Source: an uncultured Curtobacterium sp. (lineage in GTDB: Bacteria > Actinomycetota > Actinomycetes > Actinomycetales > Microbacteriaceae). From it: a stretch of 5,582 nucleotides of DNA. Positions 1-5,538 of the stretch are shown piece after piece. A program made the translations under genes and the position numbers. The DNA is taken from NCBI GenBank assembly GCA_913774725.1, contig CAJYIG010000132.1, positions 1 to 5,582 of the forward strand, in the 5' to 3' direction. Under the pieces are notes generated by a model that saw only the letters and a list, made by a program, of their open reading frames with translations, was not told the origin of the DNA and did no database searches. Position 1 is the first letter of the stretch. Each line of letters opens with the position of its first letter.

Positions 1-77
1 CTCCCCCGAGGTCCCGCCCTCCTGTCCCGACCCCCGAGCGGGCACGACCTGCTCCCCGCGCCTCGCACGAGCACCGA

Positions 78-276
78 TTCCGCCCGCTCGACAAACGAAC
101 GACCAGCCGAACCGACCAGCACCACCGCGAACGGGCGGAACCGGCTCGAGACGGACGATCCACCTGCGCCTTCCGCCCGCCCGACCACACCCCGACCAGC
201 CGGACCGACCAGCACCACCACGAACGGGCGGAACCGGCTCGAGACGGACGATCCACCTGCGCCTTCCGCCCGCTCG
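78..276. repeat. 93-bp tandem duplication with hairpin-forming units
   Basis: Bases 101-180 recur at 194-273 with only two differences (110 A to 203 G, 127 G to 220 A); the stretch 128-180 is identical to 221-273. The period is 93 bp. A 13-base piece of the right-hand end, TTCCGCCCGCTCG, also occurs alone at 78-90, so the array may have begun as more than two units. Each unit carries an inverted repeat: 128-140 with 171-183, and 221-233 with 264-276, enclosing an identical 30-nt loop. In minus-strand RNA each stem is 13 bp with only G-U wobbles as imperfections (two in the first copy, one in the second); in plus-strand RNA the same positions are A-C mismatches. It lies 3' of the hydrolase, so it may act as a terminator or RNA-stabilising element, or be a dispersed intergenic repeat. 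Confidence 0.85.
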
Positions 277-304
277 GGACGGGGACGGGGACGGGAACGG
301 GACC
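275..304. repeat. Degenerate GGGGAC hexanucleotide run
   Basis: Five consecutive six-base units read CGGGAC, GGGGAC, GGGGAC, GGGAAC and GGGACC. They follow directly on the 93-bp repeat and precede two 18-bp tandem units at 321-338 and 339-356. This looks like slippage-prone low-complexity DNA; no function is visible. Confidence 0.7.
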
Positions 305-371
305 AGTGACGGGAACGGCGACGCGCGCGGGAACCGCAGCGCGGGCGGGAACCGCGGCGAGCGCGCGACGG

Positions 372-1184
372 TCAGCGCGGGTGGACGTCGAAGCGACGGA
401 GCGCGAGCGAGGGGTTGACGGCTCGCACCGCCTCGGTGGTCGCGGTGTCGATCGTCGCAACGACGGTCCCCGCACTCGCCCCGGCAGCGGCGACCGCGAC
501 GCCGGACGGGTCGATCACGACGGACCCGCCGATGCCGATCGGTCCGGTCTGTCCGACCCCGACGACCCAGACGGTGTTCTCGATCGCACGGGCGGTCAGC
601 AGCGTGCGCCAGTGGTGTTCCTTCCCGGGACCGCGCACCCACTCCGCCGGCAGTACGACGACGTCCGCTGCGCCGATCTCCGGTGCGGCGAGTCGCCGGG
701 TGACCTCGGGGAACCGCAGGTCGTAGCAGGTCTCGAGTCCGATGCGCAGCCCGCCGAGCTCGAAGACCGGCAGCTGGTCGGCGTCGCCGGACTCGATGCG
801 GTCCGACTCCTTCGAGCCGAACGCGTCGTACAGGTGCACCTTCCGGTAGGTCGCGGCGATCGACCCGTCAGCGAGCACCGCGACCAGGGTGTTCCGGAAC
901 CGCCCGTTCGTCTCCGCCGTCTCGGCGACGCCGACCACGAGTGCGATCGCGTGCTGCCGCGCGATGTCCCGCAGGCCGCTGACGAAGGGACCGTCGAGCG
1001 GCTCCGCTGCGGCGACGAAGCGGTCGTCGAGGTCCGCGCTGAAGTACGAGGTGTACTCGGGCGTCACAAGGAGGTCGGCACCGCGCTCGGCGGCGTCCTC
1101 GGCAGCCGCCTGCACGGTCCGGAGGTTGGCCGCGGTGTCGTCCACGGGTGCGAACTGGGCGGCGGCGACGGTGAGGGTGGCCAT
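372..1184 (-). CDS. Carbon-nitrogen hydrolase, nitrilase superfamily (Nit-like amidase)
   Basis: A 270-residue cytoplasmic amidohydrolase, the usual length for single-domain family members. The Glu-Lys-Cys catalytic triad is complete: E43 in LLVTPEYTSYF, K115 in YRKVHLYDAFGSKESD and C153 in GLETCYDLRFPE (numbered from the chosen ATG). The first strand, MATLTVAAAQFAPV, is typical of the family N-terminus. The CYDLRFPE and KVHLYDAF contexts resemble the Nit1/Nit2 branch (deaminated glutathione amidase or omega-amidase), but the substrate cannot be fixed from sequence. An in-frame GTG at 1209-1211 would add nine residues (MSVRGYARS) outside the conserved fold. I prefer the ATG at 1182-1184 for its homology-like start and the -10-like box six bases upstream. 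A terminator separates it from the tRNA gene upstream, so it is probably monocistronic; a repeat-rich region follows its TGA stop. Confidence 0.93.
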   Translation of the reverse strand: MATLTVAAAQFAPVDDTAANLRTVQAAAEDAAERGADLLVTPEYTSYFSADLDDRFVAAAEPLDGPFVSGLRDIARQHAIALVVGVAETAETNGRFRNTLVAVLADGSIAATYRKVHLYDAFGSKESDRIESGDADQLPVFELGGLRIGLETCYDLRFPEVTRRLAAPEIGAADVVVLPAEWVRGPGKEHHWRTLLTARAIENTVWVVGVGQTGPIGIGGSVVIDPSGVAVAAAGASAGTVVATIDTATTEAVRAVNPSLALRRFDVHPR

Positions 1185-1190
1185 GCTCCG

Positions 1191-1196
1191 AGCGTA
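1191..1196 (-). promoter_or_regulatory. Candidate -10 box for a leaderless hydrolase transcript
   Basis: On the minus strand TACGCT (TANNNT pattern) ends six bases before the ATG at 1184. Transcription starting about seven bases downstream would begin at the ATG itself. The only Shine-Dalgarno-like sequence, GGAG, sits one base from the ATG, too close to act as one. Leaderless mRNAs of this layout are common in actinobacteria. No good -35 hexamer is visible. Confidence 0.45.
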
Positions 1197-1235
1197 GCCA
1201 CGCACCGACACGGCACGACCTGCTGCACAGGAACG

Positions 1236-1271
1236 ACGAAGGCCCCGATCCGACTGGACCGGGGCCTTCGT
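1236..1271 (-). terminator. Hairpin terminator behind tRNA-fMet
   Basis: A perfect 12-bp stem (1236-1247, ACGAAGGCCCCG, with 1260-1271) is followed by one mismatch and a further 3 bp closing a 4-nt loop. It begins nine bases after the encoded CCA end of the tRNA and lies before the hydrolase promoter, so it should end the tRNA transcript. The trailing T run is weak (CGTTCC), as is frequent in high-GC actinobacteria. The stem is symmetric, so it could also stop plus-strand transcription. Confidence 0.8.
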
Positions 1272-1280
1272 TGTGACGCT

Positions 1281-1357
1281 TGGTTGCGGGGGCAGGATTT
1301 GAACCTACGACCTCTGGGTTATGAGCCCAGCGAGCTACCGAACTGCTCCACCCCGCG
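1281..1357 (-). tRNA. Initiator tRNA-fMet (anticodon CAT)
   Basis: A complete 77-nt cloverleaf including an encoded 3' CCA (1281-1283). The acceptor stem pairs CGCGGGG with CCCCGCA, leaving the C1-A72 mismatch diagnostic of bacterial initiator tRNA. The anticodon stem is CTGGG/CCCAG with the three consecutive G-C pairs next to the loop that initiators carry, loop CTCATAA, and anticodon CAT read from bases 1321-1323. The D stem GAGC/GCTC has the A11-U24 purine-pyrimidine pair, another initiator trait. The T arm contains GTTCAAATC and the discriminator base is A. It is an isolated single-tRNA unit with its own candidate promoter and terminator. Confidence 0.98.
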
Positions 1358-1368
1358 GCACATCCAAT

Positions 1369-1398
1369 AGCCTACACACCCCCGTGGCGGGGGCCCAA
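1369..1398 (-). promoter_or_regulatory. Candidate promoter of tRNA-fMet
   Basis: Minus-strand TTGGGC (1393-1398) and TAGGCT (1369-1374) are spaced by 18 bases, with the -10 box 11 bases from the first base of the mature tRNA, which leaves room for only a very short 5' leader. The -35 box lies in the loop of the terminator of the preceding gene. Confidence 0.55.
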
Positions 1399-1416
1399 TC
1401 GAGTGCCCCGCCACGG
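1382..1416 (-). terminator. Hairpin terminator of the UPF0182 gene
   Basis: A perfect 11-bp GC-rich stem, 1382-1392 (CCGTGGCGGGG) with 1406-1416, closes a 13-nt loop. It begins four bases after the stop codon of the UPF0182 gene. No U tract follows on the minus strand. It overlaps the tRNA promoter region, so the 63-bp gap serves both roles. Confidence 0.75.
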
Positions 1417-1420
1417 CGTG

Positions 1421-4400
1421 TCAGTTGCCGTTCTCGGCTTCGGTCGCGGCCTCGATGGCGTCCTGCAGGCGCTTGTCCGCCTCGGCCGCGGCGACCAGGT
1501 CGTTCTCGGCGTAGGCCTGCTGGCGGTCCTGCAGCGCACTGCGCGCCTCGGCGAGCGCCTGCTCGAGCGCCTGGTTCCCCGACCCGCTCGACGAGCCGGC
1601 CGACCCACCGGACCCAGAGCCCGAGTCGCTCGACGAGCCCGAACCCGACGAGCCCGAGTCGGACGAGCCGGTTCCCGAGTCGGACGAGCCGGTTCCCGAG
1701 CCGGACGAGCCCGAACCGGCGTCGGACGAACCGGTCGAACCCGATCCGTCAGCGGCACCCTGGTCACCGGCAGCGGCCCCGGAGTTGCCGTCGAACAGCT
1801 CGTTCAACGCCTGGTCGAGCGTGTCCTCGAACGCGATCTTGTCGCCGAACGCCACGAGCACCTTCTGCAGCAGCGGGTACGAACCACTCGAGGTCGACTG
1901 GACGTAGACGGGCTGCACGTAGAGGAACCCGCCACCGACCGGCAGCGTGAGCAGGTTGCCCTGCTTCACGGTCGAGTTGCCGCGCTTCAGGATGTTGAGC
2001 TCCTGCGACACGGTGGTGTCACCGTTGAAGAGGCTCTGCACCTGCGCCGGACCGGGGATGTTGTCGGTCTTCGGCATCGTCAGCAGCGTGAGCTTGCCGT
2101 AGTTCGCCGCCTTCTCGCCCTTGCCGGCACCGCCCGCATCGGAGTCGACCGCCAGGTAGCCCGTCAGCACGTTGCGGTTGTTCGCTCCCGCCGACTGCTG
2201 CGGGATGTACGTCGTGTACAGCGAGTACGCGGTGTCCTGCCCCGGCACCTTCATCGTCAGGTAGTACGGGTCCTGCAGGTTGCCCTGCGACGGCGTGGTC
2301 CTCGTGCCGAGCGCGTTCGTCGTCGTCTGCGACACCGTGTCGGTGTTCGCCTCGGAGTCGTTGGTGCCCGTGGTCGTCTCCTGCGGCGTGTTCCACGCGT
2401 CGTCACCCGAGTAGAACGAGTTCGCGTTGGTCACGTGGTACGTGCCGAGGATCGCACGCTGCACCTTGAACAGGTCGGTCGGGTAGCGCACGTGGTCGAG
2501 GAGCTCGGCGCTCATCTGCGACACCGGCTCGGTCGTCGACGGGAAGATCTTCTGCCACGTCTTGAGCACCGGGTCCTGGGTGTCCCACGCGTAGAGCGTC
2601 ACCTTGCCCGTGTACGCGTCGACGGTCGCCTTGACCGAGTTGCGCATGTAGTTCACCTGGTCGGTGCTGAACGCCGACGAGTCCGTGCCCGCGACCGTGT
2701 CCGAGAGGCTCTGGCTCTGCGAGTACGGGTACGTGTCGCTCGTCGTGTAGCCGTCCACGATCCACTGGATGCGGTGGTCGACGATCGCCGGGTAGGCGTC
2801 ACTGTCGAGCTTCAGGTACGGGGCGACCTTCTGCACGCGCTGGATCGGGTCGCGGTCGTAGAGGATCTGCGAGTCGCGGTTCACCGCGTCCGACAGGAGG
2901 ATCTGCTCGGACTGGAACTTCGCGGCGTAGACGAGGCGGTTGAAGAACCCGCCGAGGCTCGGTCCGCCGTTGCCCTGGTACGTCGTCGTGGCGTTGCCGC
3001 CGTCGCTGTCGTCCGAACCGGCGGGGTAGTCGAGCTCGATGTTCTTCGAGCCCTCGGGGCCACCGACGATCGAGTAGGGCGGCGAGGTCTCGCCGAAGTA
3101 CACGCGCTCCTGGTAGTTGCCGAGCTTGCCGTTGGACGGGATGCCCGACTCGAGGAACACCGGCTTGCCGTCACTCGCCCGCTGGTTGCCGTACGCCGCC
3201 GTGACGCCGAAGCCGTGCGTGTAGACGAACGTCCGGTTGTACTGGGTGTTCGCCTGCGAGCTGAGGCCCGCGAGGTCGATGTCGCGGACCGCGATCACGG
3301 TGTCCTCGGTCTGGCCGTCGATGTCGTAGCGGTCGACGTCCAGCTGGTCCGGGAACTGGTAGTACTGCCGGTACTGCTGCAGCTGGCTGAAGGTGTCCGA
3401 GACGATCTTGGGGTCGATCAGACGGATGTTCGCCGTGGTCTGGGCGTCCTGTGCCAGGGCGCCCGAGCTCGCCTCGGTCGTCGCGTCGTAGTTCTGCTCC
3501 TCGACCCCGCTCACGCCGTACGCGTCGCGGGTGGCCTTGATGTTCCGCTCGATGTACGCGGACTCGTACGTGCGCTCGGACGGCTTCACCTGGATGCGCT
3601 GGATGATCCACGGGTAGACGCCGCCGATGACGATCGCCGCGACGAGCAGCAGCCCGGTGCCGACGATCGAGATGCGCCAGCGGCCGATGACCGCGGTGAC
3701 GATGAACAGGACCGCGACGATCGCCGCGATGCCGGCCATGATCTCGCGCCCGGGGATGACGGCGTTGACGTCGGTGTACTGCGCACCCGTGATGAGCGGG
3801 TTGTCCTTCGTCAGCGCGGCGTACTGGTCGAGCCACAGGCTCACGGCCTGCAGCGCCACGTAGACGGCCGCGGTGACGGCGAGCTGGATGCGCGCGGCCT
3901 TGGAGATGCGGACCTCGCGCCCGCCGAAGCGCAGGGCCCCGTACAGGTAGGTCGCGGCGAGCGCGGCGATGCCGGCGATGAGCACGACTGCCGACGAGTA
4001 CGCCACGATCGAGCGCCAGAACGGCAGCTCGAAGACGTAGAACCCGATGTCGAGGCCGAACTGCGGGTCCTTCTTGCCGAACGACGTCCGGTTGAAGTAC
4101 TCGAGCACCATGCTCCAACGGCCCGCGGTCGCGAGCCCGGCGAACAGGCCGAGCACGACCGGGATGCCGATCATCACCGCGCGGCGCAGCGGCTCGATGA
4201 CCTGCTGGTAGCGGTCGAGCTGCGAGTTGAGCTTCGCGTAGACGGGCCGGAACCGGAAGGCGAGCGCGATGCTCACGTAGACGGGGACGGCCATGCCGAG
4301 GAACCCGGCCACGAACATGAGCGTGCCCGCGATCCAGCGCGTGGTGAGGACCTGCTGGAAGCCGAGCTGTGCGAACCACGCGTAGTCGGTGTACAGGCTG

Positions 4401-4513
4401 GCGAAGATGAAGAAGCCGATCACCAGTGCGGCCAGCACGATGATCGTGACCACGATCGGGACCCGCGGCGAACGCCGCCCAGCAGGGCCCGAGGTGGACG
4501 AGGTTGTCGTCAC
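1421..4513 (-). CDS. UPF0182 family membrane protein
   Basis: A 1030-residue integral membrane protein of unknown function, counterpart of Rv3193c of M. tuberculosis. Seven hydrophobic helices lie at about 18-40, 61-87, 111-131, 167-191, 209-228, 257-277 and 281-303. Positive charges at the N-terminus and in loops 88-111 and 191-208 put the N-terminus inside and residues 304 onward outside. Family-typical stretches are DPQFGLDIGFYVFELPF (149-165), YQFPDQLDVDRYDIDG (385-400), NRTFVYTHGFGVTAAYGN (426-443), RYPTDLFKVQRAILGTYH (676-693) and DPYYLTMKVPG (748-758). A Thr/Asn-rich segment (about 711-747), a Ser/Gly/Asp-rich linker (909-979) and a charged Ala/Glu-rich C-terminal helix (980-1030) follow. 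Translation starts at GTG 4511-4513, with GGAG (4522-4525) eight bases upstream. The frame is intact. It sits downstream of the protease gene but has its own candidate promoter. Confidence 0.95.
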   Translation of the reverse strand: MTTTSSTSGPAGRRSPRVPIVVTIIVLAALVIGFFIFASLYTDYAWFAQLGFQQVLTTRWIAGTLMFVAGFLGMAVPVYVSIALAFRFRPVYAKLNSQLDRYQQVIEPLRRAVMIGIPVVLGLFAGLATAGRWSMVLEYFNRTSFGKKDPQFGLDIGFYVFELPFWRSIVAYSSAVVLIAGIAALAATYLYGALRFGGREVRISKAARIQLAVTAAVYVALQAVSLWLDQYAALTKDNPLITGAQYTDVNAVIPGREIMAGIAAIVAVLFIVTAVIGRWRISIVGTGLLLVAAIVIGGVYPWIIQRIQVKPSERTYESAYIERNIKATRDAYGVSGVEEQNYDATTEASSGALAQDAQTTANIRLIDPKIVSDTFSQLQQYRQYYQFPDQLDVDRYDIDGQTEDTVIAVRDIDLAGLSSQANTQYNRTFVYTHGFGVTAAYGNQRASDGKPVFLESGIPSNGKLGNYQERVYFGETSPPYSIVGGPEGSKNIELDYPAGSDDSDGGNATTTYQGNGGPSLGGFFNRLVYAAKFQSEQILLSDAVNRDSQILYDRDPIQRVQKVAPYLKLDSDAYPAIVDHRIQWIVDGYTTSDTYPYSQSQSLSDTVAGTDSSAFSTDQVNYMRNSVKATVDAYTGKVTLYAWDTQDPVLKTWQKIFPSTTEPVSQMSAELLDHVRYPTDLFKVQRAILGTYHVTNANSFYSGDDAWNTPQETTTGTNDSEANTDTVSQTTTNALGTRTTPSQGNLQDPYYLTMKVPGQDTAYSLYTTYIPQQSAGANNRNVLTGYLAVDSDAGGAGKGEKAANYGKLTLLTMPKTDNIPGPAQVQSLFNGDTTVSQELNILKRGNSTVKQGNLLTLPVGGGFLYVQPVYVQSTSSGSYPLLQKVLVAFGDKIAFEDTLDQALNELFDGNSGAAAGDQGAADGSGSTGSSDAGSGSSGSGTGSSDSGTGSSDSGSSGSGSSSDSGSGSGGSAGSSSGSGNQALEQALAEARSALQDRQQAYAENDLVAAAEADKRLQDAIEAATEAENGN
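1577..1789 (-). repeat. Low-complexity Ser/Gly/Asp linker in the UPF0182 gene, with 21-bp tandem repeats
   Basis: This stretch codes for residues 909-979, made almost only of Ser, Gly, Asp, Thr and Ala. Bases 1653-1673 and 1674-1694 are identical 21-bp units and 1695-1715 is a third, diverged copy; together they give a seven-residue period of the type SGTGSSD. The segment is probably a flexible extracytoplasmic linker before the C-terminal helix, and its length probably varies between strains through slippage. Confidence 0.85.
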
Positions 4514-4521
4514 TTGATGTG

Positions 4522-4525
4522 CTCC
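4522..4525 (-). promoter_or_regulatory. Ribosome binding site fixing the GTG start of the UPF0182 gene
   Basis: GGAG in the context CTGGAGCACATCAAGTG is eight bases from the GTG at 4511-4513. It supports this GTG as the start; the protein then begins with a short polar tail before the first membrane helix, as expected. Confidence 0.8.
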
Positions 4526-4573
4526 AGACGTGTCGGACCGGCGGGCCCGGCACGGCGGGCCGTCAGTGCACCG

Positions 4574-4602
4574 ATCCTATTGGTCCGGACCGACAGCGAA
4601 AC
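4574..4602 (-). promoter_or_regulatory. Candidate promoter of the UPF0182 gene with a palindrome in the spacer
   Basis: Minus-strand TAGGAT (4574-4579) is a good -10 box; 17 bases upstream is GTTTCG (4597-4602), a weak -35. A start about seven bases after the -10 box would give a 5' leader of roughly 55 nt. The spacer holds a perfect 10-bp palindrome, GGTCCGGACC (4582-4591), and an ACAG-N5-CTGT inverted repeat (4593-4605) covers the -35 position. Either could be an operator. Confidence 0.45.
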
Positions 4603-4621
4603 TGTGCGGGGACTCAGGAAG

Positions 4622-4665
4622 GCGGGCCGCGCCTCCCGACCGGTCAGCCTGGAGGCACGACCCGC
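4622..4665 (-). terminator. Hairpin terminator of the PDZ protease gene
   Basis: In minus-strand RNA, bases 4665-4651 (GCGGGUCGUGCCUCC) pair with 4636-4622 as a continuous 15-bp stem including two U-G wobbles, closing a 14-nt loop. In the plus-strand direction the same two positions are C-A mismatches, so the fold favours minus-strand RNA. It starts 36 bases after the protease stop codon. The trailing U run is weak (CUUCCU). It contains the GGTCGTGCC 9-mer shared with two other non-coding regions here. Confidence 0.75.
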
Positions 4666-4701
4666 GCCGTGCGCGCACGTCGCGACCCCGGGGCGGCCGG
4701 C

Positions 4702-5538
4702 TCAGGAGCCGCAGCGCGCCAGTCCGGCGGTGCTCTTCCCCGACGCGATCGTCTGCAGGTCGGTGACGGCCTGGTCGAGCGTGGCGACCTTGTAGACGTC
4801 GAGCCCGTCGGGGACGTGTCCGACGACCTCGTCGCAGTTGTCGGCCGGTGCGAGGAAGACGGTCGCGCCGGCGTCCTTCGCGCCGTAGAGCTTCTGTCGG
4901 ATGCCGCCGATCGGGCCGACCTCGCCGTCGGCGGTGATCGTGCCGGTCCCCGCCACGTGCTCCCCACCGTTGAGCTCGCCCGGCGTCAGCTCGTCGATGA
5001 TCCCGAGCGCGAACATCATCCCGGCCGAGGGGCCGCCGACGTCCTGCAGCGCGATCTTCACGTCGAAGGGGAAGTCGTACCGCTCGGTGACGCCGACCCC
5101 GAGGAGCGGGGTGCCCTGCTCCTCGCGCGGGGTGACGTCGACCTGGCGGCTCGTGCCGTCCCGCTCGATCGTCACGGTCGCGGGCGACGAGGTGCCGTGC
5201 TTCGCGACGGCGGCGCGCAGGGTGCCGGCGTCGACGTTCGTCGTGAGCTGCTCACCGTCGAACGCCGTGATGACGTCGCCCTTCCGGATGGTGCCGTCCG
5301 CTGCGGACCCGGGCTGCACGGAGCCGACCTCGAGCCGGGTCGGCAGGTCGTAGCCCTGGTGGATCAGCGCCGCGGCGACCGCCGACTGCTGCGAGGACTG
5401 CATGTCCGCGGCGTCCTGCTGGTTCACCTGCTCGGTGGTGGTGCCCTCTGGGTAGATCGCACTCGCCGGGATCACCGCTTCCGAGCGCGAGAACAGCGCA
5501 CGGATCACGCTCCCCCACGACGGTCGGTTCGTCGGCAT
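4702..5538 (-). CDS. PDZ and Lon-like (S16) serine protease, YlbL type, N-terminus missing
   Basis: The visible 278 residues hold a PDZ domain (about 66-133, with VGSVQPGSAADGTIRKGDVI) followed by a Lon-type S16 protease domain (about 142-268). The Ser-Lys dyad is present: S171 in VGGPSAGMMFAL and K216 in GPIGGIRQKL. C235 and C276 match the two late cysteines I recall in Rv3194c and may form a disulfide outside the membrane. Full-length actinobacterial members (about 340 residues) begin with a membrane anchor and a further segment. Alignment from memory puts PTNRPSWGSVIRALF well inside the protein, so some 70-90 residues are missing. The ATG at 5536-5538 is therefore probably internal: it lies in the loop of a 30-bp inverted repeat and the frame stays open to the window edge, but bases beyond about 5552 appear to be a foldback copy. 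The TGA stop is at 4702-4704 and a terminator follows. Its neighbour, the UPF0182 gene, is its usual partner in actinobacteria. Confidence 0.92.
   Translation of the reverse strand: MPTNRPSWGSVIRALFSRSEAVIPASAIYPEGTTTEQVNQQDAADMQSSQQSAVAAALIHQGYDLPTRLEVGSVQPGSAADGTIRKGDVITAFDGEQLTTNVDAGTLRAAVAKHGTSSPATVTIERDGTSRQVDVTPREEQGTPLLGVGVTERYDFPFDVKIALQDVGGPSAGMMFALGIIDELTPGELNGGEHVAGTGTITADGEVGPIGGIRQKLYGAKDAGATVFLAPADNCDEVVGHVPDGLDVYKVATLDQAVTDLQTIASGKSTAGLARCGS

Larger units (their letters stand above)
1..371. other. Non-coding, repeat-rich region beyond the hydrolase gene
   Basis: No gene can be supported here. No stop triplet occurs on either strand before the TGA at 307-309, so all six frames are open and openness carries no information. 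Plus-strand frame 1 reads from base 1 to that TGA as about 102 codons rich in Pro, Arg, Thr and Ser. By my hand count only about three quarters of its third positions are G or C, clearly below the near-saturated bias of the real genes, so it is probably not coding. A gene tail entering from the left cannot be excluded, because the 93-bp repeat is a whole number of codons (31). The stretch holds the 93-bp tandem duplication, a run of five GGGGAC-like hexamers (275-304) and two 18-bp units (321-338, 339-356), and ends at the stop of the minus-strand hydrolase. Confidence 0.6.

Noticed and set aside
78..276. The 93-bp array as a CRISPR
   Set aside because: Only two near-identical long units exist and the sequence between the hairpins is also conserved, so there are no unique spacers; no cas genes are in view.
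1..309. Plus-strand frame 1, open from the left edge with a 31-residue tandem repeat, as a gene tail
   Set aside because: All six frames are open here, third-position GC is well below that of the real genes, and the repeat has RNA-hairpin logic on the opposite strand. A partial gene remains possible but is not supported.
306..1370. A 354-codon plus-strand open frame
   Set aside because: It is antisense to the nitrilase-family gene and its end reads through the complement of the tRNA, giving the well-known false peptide around RGQDLNLRPLGYEPSEL.
3171..4553. A 460-codon minus-strand open frame overlapping the start of the UPF0182 gene
   Set aside because: It is an out-of-frame shadow with Arg/His/Pro-rich composition and no membrane segments, while the overlapping frame encodes the seven-helix protein.
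1403..4795. A 1130-codon open frame on the plus strand, opposite the UPF0182 gene
   Set aside because: It is rich in Arg, Val, Asp and His, has no recognisable domain, and runs antisense to a clear family member with proper start, RBS and terminator. Long antisense openings are expected in high-GC DNA.
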